Shown here: positions 1-5,627 of the stretch, one piece after another | Numbering within the stretch: position 1 is the stretch's first letter | How the letters are laid out: every line of letters starts with the position of its first letter | Assembly (NCBI GenBank): GCA_007130675.1 | Contig: SLSB01000498.1 | Span: 1-5,645, forward strand | DNA length: 5,645 bases | Direction of reading: 5' to 3' | From: Candidatus Hydrogenedentota bacterium | GTDB taxonomy: Bacteria; Hydrogenedentota; Hydrogenedentia; Hydrogenedentales; SLHB01 | Notes under the pieces: model-generated | The model's database searches: none | What the model saw: the letters and a program-made list of their open reading frames with translations, nothing else | Told to the model about the DNA's origin: nothing | Made by a program: the position numbers and the translations under genes

Positions 1-1475
1 GGCACCGGATTGAGCGAATGCGCCACCATGGGATCGCGTTTGCCCTTCTTCTCGGTCCACATGCAATCAGCGTTACCGTGGTCGGCCGTCGCGATCAGGA
101 TGCCTTTGGCCGCCCGGACCACGGGAAGGATGCGGCGCAAGCCCAGATCGACCGATTCGACCGCGATCCGCACGGCAATGGGAATGCCCGTGTGGCCGAC
201 CATGTCGCCGTTGGCGAAATTGAGGCGGATAAATTTCCTGTCGCCCTTGCGAATCTGTGCGATTACCGCGTCGGTAATGTCTGCGGCTTTCATCCAAGGC
301 CGCTGATCGAATTGGACCTTATCCGATGGAATTTCGTCGTATTTCTCGAGCTTCTCGTCGATATAGCCGGAATTGTTGCCGTTCCAGAAATAGGTTACGT
401 GGCCAAATTTTTGCGTCTCGGAGATGGCATAGGATGTGATGCCCGCGGCGCACATGTACTGGCCTACGGTGCGGTCGATGGCGGGCGGTTCGACCAGGAA
501 ATTCTTGGGGATGTGGGCGTCGCCGTCATACTCCATCATGCCCGCGTAGAATACCTCGGGGACCCGCTGGCGGTCGAATGCATCGAAGTCTTCCTGTTCA
601 AAGGCCATGGACATCTCGATGGCCCGGTCGCCCCGGAAGTTGAAGAACACCACTGCGTCGCCGTCCTCGATGGTCCCAACGGGTTTGTCATCCTCGACAA
701 TAACAAAACTGTCGAGGTATTGGTCGGTCATGTCGGGATCTTCGTCGTAGTAGGTTTTGACGGCTTCGCTTGCCGATGTGAATGGCCGTCCTTCGCCCAG
801 CACGTGAGCTTTCCAACCCCGTTCGACAACGGTCCAGTCCGCGAAATAGCGGTCCATGGTGGTGACCATGCGGCCGCCGCCCGAGCCGACGCGATAATCC
901 CTGCCGCCTTCGCTGAGGGCCGCCAGTTTGGCCTCGAGAGGTTCGACATAGTCGAGGGCGCTCCTCTCCCCCACGTCGCGCCCATCGAGTAAGGGATGCA
1001 CGCGAAGTTGCTTCACGCCTTCCTCGGCGCACCGGTCCACAAGCGCATACAATTGATCGATGTGGCTGTGCACATTGCCGTCGGACAGCAGGCCGATGAA
1101 GTGCACGGTGCCGCCGTCGGCGGCGCGTTCCATGACCGATTCCCACGCGGCGCCTTCGAAGATGTCGCCCGACTTGATGGCCTCGTTGACCAACCGCGCG
1201 CCCTGCGAAAACACCCGTCCCGCTCCGAGGGCGTTGTGCCCGACCTCCGAGTTGCCCATATCGTCGTCGGTGGGCAGCCCGACCGCCGTACCGTGGGCCT
1301 GCAACTCTGTGTAGAGCGGCTCCTTCAACAAATCGTCCAATACCGGCGTATAGGCCAAATATACGCCGTCGGTCTCATCCCGCTTGCCGATGCCCACTCC
1401 GTCCATGACCACCAGGACCACTGGACCCGGAAATTCATTGTATTTTGCAAGTTTCTTCAGCGTTAAATCGCTCAT
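1..1475 (-). CDS. gpmI: 2,3-bisphosphoglycerate-independent phosphoglycerate mutase, C-terminus cut by window edge
   Basis: Cytosolic glycolytic/gluconeogenic enzyme that interconverts 3- and 2-phosphoglycerate through a phosphoserine intermediate and two Mn2+ ions. Reading the minus strand from the ATG at 1475 gives 491 unbroken codons to the left edge. Visible motifs: MDGVGIG with metal-binding D25; GNSEVGHN with the nucleophile S76; HSH at 136-138; DGRD 164-167; FRGDR 280-284; ISETQKFGHVTYFWNG 351-366; NGDMVGHTG with D424 and H428; ADHGNA with D465 and H466; and H486 in AHSLNPV. All metal ligands known for the family are therefore present. Family members are about 510-550 residues, so only roughly 30-60 C-terminal residues are missing. 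The N-terminal extension and the FWNGNNSG stretch resemble the plant/trypanosomatid subtype more than E. coli GpmI. An AGAGGAAGA ribosome binding site lies just upstream of the start. The gene is transcribed away from the PilZ operon. No frameshift was seen; absence of the stop is due only to the window edge. Confidence 0.97.
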   Translation of the reverse strand, partial: MSDLTLKKLAKYNEFPGPVVLVVMDGVGIGKRDETDGVYLAYTPVLDDLLKEPLYTELQAHGTAVGLPTDDDMGNSEVGHNALGAGRVFSQGARLVNEAIKSGDIFEGAAWESVMERAADGGTVHFIGLLSDGNVHSHIDQLYALVDRCAEEGVKQLRVHPLLDGRDVGERSALDYVEPLEAKLAALSEGGRDYRVGSGGGRMVTTMDRYFADWTVVERGWKAHVLGEGRPFTSASEAVKTYYDEDPDMTDQYLDSFVIVEDDKPVGTIEDGDAVVFFNFRGDRAIEMSMAFEQEDFDAFDRQRVPEVFYAGMMEYDGDAHIPKNFLVEPPAIDRTVGQYMCAAGITSYAISETQKFGHVTYFWNGNNSGYIDEKLEKYDEIPSDKVQFDQRPWMKAADITDAVIAQIRKGDRKFIRLNFANGDMVGHTGIPIAVRIAVESVDLGLRRILPVVRAAKGILIATADHGNADCMWTEKKGKRDPMVAHSLNPV

Positions 1476-1479
1476 GGGT

Positions 1480-1486
1480 CTTCCTC
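1480..1486 (-). promoter_or_regulatory. Ribosome binding site of gpmI
   Basis: On the minus strand GAGGAAG lies four bases before the ATG at 1475. It is purine-rich and complementary to the 16S 3' end. It supports 1475 as the start, together with the fact that the family's conserved MDG motif begins 23 codons further on. Confidence 0.7.
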
Positions 1487-1513
1487 TATGTTGGGTTACG
1501 CGGAGAATACGCA

Positions 1514-1542
1514 AGTGTACCGGCTGACGTGTTTCCGGTCAA
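1514..1542 (-). promoter_or_regulatory. Predicted sigma70-type promoter of gpmI
   Basis: On the minus strand a -35 box TTGACC (1542-1537, 5 of 6 consensus) is followed after exactly 17 bases by a -10 box TACACT (1519-1514, 4 of 6 consensus). Transcription would start near 1507 and give a leader of about 30 bases before the gpmI ATG. The -35 box sits within an inverted repeat CCGGT-N6-ACCGG (1535-1550), a possible operator. The promoter call rests on sequence match and position only. Confidence 0.55.
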
Positions 1543-1543
1543 A

Positions 1544-1756
1544 TTACCGGTGTGTCACCAATCGAAGACGCCGGTGAGTACAACGGCGCCACAGCTCCTC
1601 CGCAACCACATCAAGCTTTTCCTTAAACCACGGATTACACCGGCTCCAGAAATCTTTTGAGAGTGGAATGATCCGGGTACCGTAATGCGTTCTGTGTGCC
1701 TTCTACAAACACGAGTTATTGTTACCCTTGTAACGCAACATGACCGGCTCGGCCAT
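1544..1756 (-). pseudogene. Possible decayed small gene with in-frame TAG
   Basis: On the minus strand an ATG at 1756, preceded by GTGGGGA, opens 17 codons (MAEPVMLRYKGNNNSCL). These end in TAG at 1705-1703. The same frame then stays open for 52 codons to a TAA at 1546-1544. The second part has the look of real protein: it contains IIPLSKDFWSRCNPWF followed by an amphipathic, Glu/Leu-rich helix-like stretch. No ATG, GTG or TTG precedes that stretch after the TAG. I do not recognise the family. It could be the remnant of a small gene or of the end of a larger one, or chance. It ends two bases before the gpmI -35 box. Confidence 0.22.
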
Positions 1757-1770
1757 GATTCCCCACGAAC

Positions 1771-1843
1771 GCGCCAGGATGCCTCCTCTATGTCTTCCGG
1801 AAACCACACGTGTGCGCGACAGGTAGATGAGGCATCTTGCCGC
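1771..1843. repeat. Imperfect long inverted repeat, related to 5405-5431
   Basis: The left arm GCGCCAGGATGCCTCCTCTA (1771-1790) and right arm TAGATGAGGCATCTTGCCGC (1824-1843) are reverse complements at 17 of 20 positions, separated by 33 bases. The loop holds the perfect palindrome CACACGTGTG (1805-1814). The right arm with flanks (1820-1846) matches 5405-5431 in the same orientation at 21 of 27 positions, so this is a dispersed element rather than a lone hairpin. Translated, the arms give QDASS- and DEASCR-type peptides. No T-run follows on either strand, so it is not a standard terminator. Function unknown; a mobile or REP-like palindromic element is possible. Confidence 0.6.
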
Positions 1844-1926
1844 ATTCCGGCGACGCCCCGTCGTTGACAGAACCTCATGCACTGCTCCGGCTCTGTTAGT
1901 TGTGCTATCGCGGGGGAAGCATCGGA

Positions 1927-1932
1927 TATGAT
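1927..1932 (+). promoter_or_regulatory. Candidate -10 box for the PilZ operon
   Basis: TATGAT matches the sigma70 -10 consensus at 5 of 6 positions and lies 45 bases before the preferred GTG start. No good -35 box sits 16-18 bases upstream; TTGTGC (1900-1905) is 21 bases away, which is too far. If used, transcription would start near 1939 and rule out the TTG at 1900 as a start. Confidence 0.25.
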
Positions 1933-1961
1933 ACGATTCACGCAATGAAGCCGGACACAGC

Positions 1962-1970
1962 AAGGGGTGG
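1962..1970 (+). promoter_or_regulatory. Ribosome binding site that decides the PilZ start
   Basis: AAGGGGTGG, close to the ideal AAGGAGGTG, lies seven bases before the GTG at 1978. Neither the in-frame ATG at 1945 nor the TTG at 1900 has a comparable site at proper spacing. This favours the GTG start. Confidence 0.6.
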
Positions 1971-1977
1971 ATTCACC

Positions 1978-2727
1978 GTGACAACGCCGCTGGTCAAAGG
2001 AAGAACCGCGTATCTCCAATACTGGGATGCACGTAGACGAGTGAACGTGCTCGAGGTGTTCCAAGACACCGTGGCCGTCACCGCGCCCGATGGGCCGCTG
2101 CCGGCCAAGGGCGTGGGTGTTATTCTACAAGTGCCTATGCTCGAGGGCATGTTCTGCTATCACACGCATGTGGCCCTGACCCCGCAACCCGGCGACGACA
2201 CCTTGCTGCTCAGGCGGTGTGCGAGCGTCCGGCGCTTCGACCGACGCCGCACATGGCGCGTGCCCGTGCACTCGCGCACCAAAGTCGCGCGCCACGGCGA
2301 ACCCAGGGCCTTTTCCGCCCGGATCATCGACGTGAGCGCCGAGGGCGCCCAACTCCACGTGAGCGGGCATTTCGAACTCGGCGACATGATAATGTTCCGG
2401 CTTAATCTTCCAGACGAACTGCCCCACCAAGTGTCGGCGAAAGTGCTGCGCTTGAAGCAGCTACAGCGAGACGACCGCACCGTCTGGGCAATCGGCGTTC
2501 TTTTTCGCGATCTATCGAGTCCCGCACGCAAAGCCCTGACCTATTTCATCTGGAAGCGATTGCAAGAGTTGTACCCGCGCGAAGTGCACACCTTGTTCCG
2601 CCGCAGCCGCGACCGCGGGCGCGAGCTCGACCGCCGCCTCGGTCTGATCGGTACGCCGGATGACGAGGTTCCGCCGGAGATTTCGGAGATTTTGGACGCG
2701 CCCGAGATGCCGAAGGACCTGTCATGA
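1978..2727 (+). CDS. YcgR-like PilZ domain protein, predicted c-di-GMP receptor
   Basis: A 249-residue soluble protein with no signal peptide or membrane segment. Residues about 1-86 form a YcgR-type N-terminal beta-rich domain (starts TTPLVKGRTAYLQYWD). Residues about 88-197 are a PilZ domain with both c-di-GMP-binding motifs intact: RxxxR at R90-R94 (RRTWR) and DxSxxG at D118-G123 (DVSAEG), followed by the usual hydrophobic strands (VSAKVLRL, WAIGVLF). Residues 198-249 form a charged tail, Arg-rich then Asp/Glu/Pro-rich. GTG 1978 is preferred because of its ribosome binding site; ATG 1945 would add 11 residues. The stop overlaps the next gene's start by four bases (ATGA), so the two are probably translated together. 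PilZ proteins usually relay c-di-GMP to a partner through protein contact; here the likely partner is the downstream protein (inference). Confidence 0.88.
   Translation: MTTPLVKGRTAYLQYWDARRRVNVLEVFQDTVAVTAPDGPLPAKGVGVILQVPMLEGMFCYHTHVALTPQPGDDTLLLRRCASVRRFDRRRTWRVPVHSRTKVARHGEPRAFSARIIDVSAEGAQLHVSGHFELGDMIMFRLNLPDELPHQVSAKVLRLKQLQRDDRTVWAIGVLFRDLSSPARKALTYFIWKRLQELYPREVHTLFRRSRDRGRELDRRLGLIGTPDDEVPPEISEILDAPEMPKDLS
2713..2717 (+). promoter_or_regulatory. Ribosome binding site of the ATP-grasp gene inside the PilZ gene
   Basis: AAGGA lies six bases before the ATG at 2724, within the last codons of the PilZ gene. With the ATGA stop/start overlap this fits coupled or reinitiated translation of the second gene. 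Confidence 0.65.
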
Positions 2728-5354
2728 CGCCCTCGGATGGGATCTTCAGCACCGGCCTGCCCGAACTCGATCGTGTCTTGTGCGGCATCCGGCCCGGCGA
2801 CAATGTCGTGTGGGAGGTCGAGTCGGTTGCCGATTACGCGCAGTTGGTAAAGCCCTTCGTCGAGACCGCGCTCGAACAGGGCCGCAGGATTCTCTATTTC
2901 CGGTTCGCGCGCCACGCTCCCCTGATTGAGCCGTATGCAGGGGTCCACACCATCCACCTCGATCCACAATCGGGGTTCGAAACGTTTCTTGATGGCATTC
3001 ACCAGGCGGTCGAGGAGGCGGGTGTGGGCGCCTACCATGTGTTTGACAGCCTGTCCGATCTTACGGCCGACTGGTATTGCGACCAGATGGTGGGCAATTT
3101 CTTCTTGCTCACGTGCCCGTATCTTTACGAGCTCGAGACCGTGGCCTATTTCGCTCTGCTGCGGCGGTTTCACTCCTCGTTTGCCATCACTCCCATTACA
3201 CAAACCACGCAGCTTCTGCTCGAGGTCTACCGCAAAAACGAAAAACTCTACATACACCCGCTCAAAGTCGACGGACGCAACTCGCCTACAATGTTTCTGT
3301 TGCACGAACTTGATGGCGAAACCGTGCGCGCCGTCACCGAGAGCCACACCATCTCGGAGATTCTGACATCGAGTCCCCGCTCTGCCCTTGGCTTATCGCA
3401 ATATCACCTCGGCGTATGGACGCGCACCTTTGTGCAGGCCGAAGCCCTGCTCGAGCAGGTCCGCGCGGGCGTTGCATCCGAGGCAGCCGTAAAGAGCATG
3501 TTCGAGCGGCTGCTCCGCATGGCGATCTCGCGGGACGAACGCGTGCTCCAACTGGCAGCCAAGTATTTCAGCCTCGAGGATATGGTGGCCATCGGAAAGC
3601 GCCTTCTGGGCACGGGGCTCATCGGAGGCAAATCCGTCGGTATGCTGCTTGCCAGGGCCATTCTCGAACGGGCCGACCCGAGGTGGCTTGACCGTCTCGA
3701 GGTGCACGACTCGTTTTTCATCCCTTCCGACGTGTTTTACACCTTCCTGGTGCGTAACGGATGCTGGAAAATCCGCAAGCGCCAGCTCAACTCGAATCTT
3801 TATCTCGATGGCGCCGAGGAGGCCCGGCAACTCATCCTTGATGGCAGCTTCCCGGAATACATCGAGAAGCGCTTCGAAGATATGCTCGATTATTTCGGTC
3901 AGTCGCCCATTATCGTGCGGTCGAGCAGTCTACTCGAGGACAACTTCGGCAATTCGTTTGCGGGCAAGTACGACAGCGTATTCTGCGCCAACCAGGGGGC
4001 ACGCGAAAAACGGCTCGAACAGTTCAAGGCCGCGGTCAAAACGGTCTATGCCAGTACAATGAGCAAACCGGCCTTGATCTACCGCGCGCGGTTCAATTTG
4101 CTCCATCGCGACGAGCAGATGGCACTGCTGGTCCAGCGCGTGTCCGGTGCGCAGCATGGTCCTTTTTATTTTCCGCAGATCGCGGGCGTGGGCTACTCGT
4201 TCAACCCCTACGTGTGGGAGCCCAGCATTGATCCCAAAGCGGGCATGCTGCGGCTGGTGTTTGGACTGGGCACGCGCGCCGTCGATCGGTCGGACGACGA
4301 CTACACCCGGCTGGTGGCCCTGAACGCGCCCGGTAAACGCCCCGAAGCCGAGTCGGAGGACATTACCCGCCACTCGCAACACAAGGTGGACGCCATTGAC
4401 CTCGAGAACAACGCGCTCATAACCACAGATTTCAACGAAGTCTCTGAAGAAGCCCGCGATGTGCCTGTTGCCTTATTTGCCTCGCGCGATATTCGCGTCG
4501 AGCGCATGGCGCGCGAGCGAGGCATGCGCGCGCTTGCCCCCAACGTGCTGACCTTCGACGGCCTGCTCAAGAAAACCTCGTTTGTCGAGGACATGCGTGA
4601 GATGTTGCGCTCTATCGAAGAAGCCTACGAAACCCCTGTCGACATCGAATTTACCGCCAATTTCGTGTCCGAAGAATCATTCAAGATCAACGTGGTGCAA
4701 TGCCGTCCGCTCCAAATCAAGGGCGACGCGCGTGTCATGGCGCCCGCCGCGAAAATCGACCCCGAAGATCTCGTGCTCGAGGTCCAGGGACCGGTGATCG
4801 GCCACAGCCGCCTGGATGCGATCGATCGCATTGTCTATGTCGTTCCCTCGGTGTATGGGCAGATGCCGGTAAAGGAGCGATACGCCGTCGCGCGCCTCAT
4901 CGGGCGGCTCAACCATCTCAACGAACAGTGCGATACCCGCCCCATTACCATGCTGCTCGGACCCGGGCGCTGGGGCACGACCACGCCCTCGCTGGGCATC
5001 CCCGTCAGTTTTTCCGAGATCAACACCGTGTCGGTCTTATGCGAGATCGTTGCCATGCGCGAGGACCTTGTGCCCGATGTGTCGTTCGGCACCCATTTCT
5101 TCAGTGAACTGGTCGAAATGGACATGCTCTACATGGCGCTGGTACCCAGCCGCGAGAGCAATTTCCTGAGCGAGCGGTTCTTCGAGCGCAGTCCGAACGC
5201 CTTACTCGAGCTTCTGCCCGACGCGACCGAGTTCGAGCCGGTCGTGCGCGTGCTCGAGGTCCCGAAACTTGCCAGCGGCCGCTTACTTAAGATTCATGCC
5301 GACACATTGCGCCAGCGTCTCGTGTGTTACCTCGAAACCCCCGTGCCGGAGTAG
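2724..5354 (+). CDS. PEP synthase/PPDK-type ATP-grasp protein with degenerate KaiC-like N-terminal domain
   Basis: An 876-residue, probably cytosolic protein. Residues about 4-215 resemble a KaiC/RAD55-like domain: FSTGLPELDRVLCGIRPGDNVVWEV copies the family opening, but the Walker A GxxGxGK[ST] is missing. A Walker B-like AYHVFDS lies at 103-109. Residues 220-290 are a helical linker. Residues about 294-663 are a PPDK N-terminal (PEP/pyruvate-binding) ATP-grasp domain: GGKS with K303; IIVRSSSLLEDNFGNSFAGK with R399; LLVQRV; FGLGTRAVDR; E642 in VDIEF; and QCRP with Q659 and R661. These match the ATP ligands of PPDK. Residues about 680-876 form a C-terminal domain with LLGPGRWGTTTPSLG (744-758) and FGTHFFSELVE (788-798), known from many bacterial 'PEP/pyruvate-binding domain' proteins. 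The phosphohistidine swivel (TSHAA motif) and the PEP/pyruvate barrel are absent, so a PEP synthase label would be wrong. It is second in an operon with PilZ and is followed by a terminator. Substrate unknown. Confidence 0.87.
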   Translation: MTPSDGIFSTGLPELDRVLCGIRPGDNVVWEVESVADYAQLVKPFVETALEQGRRILYFRFARHAPLIEPYAGVHTIHLDPQSGFETFLDGIHQAVEEAGVGAYHVFDSLSDLTADWYCDQMVGNFFLLTCPYLYELETVAYFALLRRFHSSFAITPITQTTQLLLEVYRKNEKLYIHPLKVDGRNSPTMFLLHELDGETVRAVTESHTISEILTSSPRSALGLSQYHLGVWTRTFVQAEALLEQVRAGVASEAAVKSMFERLLRMAISRDERVLQLAAKYFSLEDMVAIGKRLLGTGLIGGKSVGMLLARAILERADPRWLDRLEVHDSFFIPSDVFYTFLVRNGCWKIRKRQLNSNLYLDGAEEARQLILDGSFPEYIEKRFEDMLDYFGQSPIIVRSSSLLEDNFGNSFAGKYDSVFCANQGAREKRLEQFKAAVKTVYASTMSKPALIYRARFNLLHRDEQMALLVQRVSGAQHGPFYFPQIAGVGYSFNPYVWEPSIDPKAGMLRLVFGLGTRAVDRSDDDYTRLVALNAPGKRPEAESEDITRHSQHKVDAIDLENNALITTDFNEVSEEARDVPVALFASRDIRVERMARERGMRALAPNVLTFDGLLKKTSFVEDMREMLRSIEEAYETPVDIEFTANFVSEESFKINVVQCRPLQIKGDARVMAPAAKIDPEDLVLEVQGPVIGHSRLDAIDRIVYVVPSVYGQMPVKERYAVARLIGRLNHLNEQCDTRPITMLLGPGRWGTTTPSLGIPVSFSEINTVSVLCEIVAMREDLVPDVSFGTHFFSELVEMDMLYMALVPSRESNFLSERFFERSPNALLELLPDATEFEPVVRVLEVPKLASGRLLKIHADTLRQRLVCYLETPVPE

Positions 5355-5404
5355 GAAGACGCCCGTCCTCTGGTATGTTTCGCGCCGTTGGCGCTGACGT
5401 GCCC

Positions 5405-5431
5405 CAAGTAGATGCAGCATCCTGTCGCATC
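5405..5431 (+). repeat. Second copy of the dispersed repeat arm
   Basis: This stretch, centred on GTAGATGCAGCATCCTG, matches 1820-1846 at 21 of 27 positions. Unlike the first copy, I see no clear matching left arm upstream; the sequence at 5355-5385 only vaguely resembles one. A small hairpin GCGCC-GTT-GGCGC (5382-5394) sits in between. The copy lies between the operon's stop codon and its terminator. Confidence 0.5.
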
Positions 5432-5439
5432 TTTGGAGT

Positions 5440-5461
5440 GCGGCGGCTTGCCGCCGCTTTT
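5440..5461 (+). terminator. Intrinsic terminator of the PilZ/ATP-grasp operon
   Basis: A perfect 7-bp all-GC stem GCGGCGG / CCGCCGC (5440-5446 with 5451-5457) closes a CTTG loop, a stable tetraloop type, and is followed directly by TTTT (5458-5461). It lies about 85 bases after the stop at 5354 and is oriented for plus-strand transcripts. The T-run is short, so termination may be incomplete. Confidence 0.65.
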
Positions 5462-5598
5462 CCGGATGCCGGACACCGCCACAGACTGGTGAACCTTGAA
5501 AAAGCAGTCGAGAAGGGTTTTCGCACAGTAAAGTGCCATTTCGCAACGGTTTGGGAATGTGATCCTGGCTCACCTTTCTGCTGAGGAATGGAGCGTCT

Positions 5599-5627
5599 TT
5601 CTACCGCGTGACAATTGCGCGGTAGAA
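5599..5627. repeat. Perfect 10-bp inverted repeat with 9-base spacer
   Basis: TTCTACCGCG (5599-5608) and CGCGGTAGAA (5618-5627) are exact reverse complements around TGACAATTG. No T-run follows on either strand, so a classical terminator is unlikely. It could be a repressor binding site or a leader hairpin of a gene beyond the right edge. Confidence 0.55.

Larger units (their letters stand above)
1476..1977. other. Divergent intergenic region between gpmI and the PilZ operon
   Basis: About 500 bases with no convincing intact gene. From left to right it holds: the gpmI ribosome binding site and promoter; a minus-strand protein-like frame interrupted by a stop (1544-1756); a small inverted repeat GTTAC-CCTT-GTAAC (1721-1734); a long imperfect palindrome (1771-1843) whose loop contains the perfect palindrome CACACGTGTG (1805-1814); and a weak candidate -10 box plus the ribosome binding site for the PilZ gene. 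Short open frames on both strands across the palindrome look like translations of the repeat rather than genes. Confidence 0.7.

Noticed and set aside
18..992. Long plus-strand open frame of 324 codons
   Set aside because: It is antisense to gpmI, whose motifs are unmistakable on the other strand; the frame is a by-product of GC-rich codon use.
1685..1867. Small plus-strand open frame of 60 codons in the spacer
   Set aside because: Most of it is translation of the palindromic element (QDASS … DEASCR), with no ribosome binding site.
1900..1977. Upstream TTG (1900) or ATG (1945) start for the PilZ gene
   Set aside because: Neither has a properly spaced ribosome binding site, and a candidate -10 box lies at 1927-1932. 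GTG 1978 has AAGGGGTGG seven bases before it. ATG 1945 is not fully excluded.
2541..3347. Minus-strand open frame of 268 codons across the PilZ/ATP-grasp junction
   Set aside because: It is antisense to two genes with clear domain motifs and shows no recognisable protein family.
2724..3370. Functional KaiC-type clock ATPase
   Set aside because: The Walker A lysine and glycine loop are missing, there is only one domain copy, and no kaiA or kaiB gene is in the window.
2724..5354. Full PEP synthase (ppsA) or pyruvate phosphate dikinase (ppdK)
   Set aside because: The ATP-grasp domain is present, but no phosphohistidine motif and no PEP/pyruvate barrel can be found in the remaining sequence.
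5283..5584. Overlapping small frames on both strands after the operon
   Set aside because: They read through the repeat arm and terminator hairpin, and no start has convincing support.
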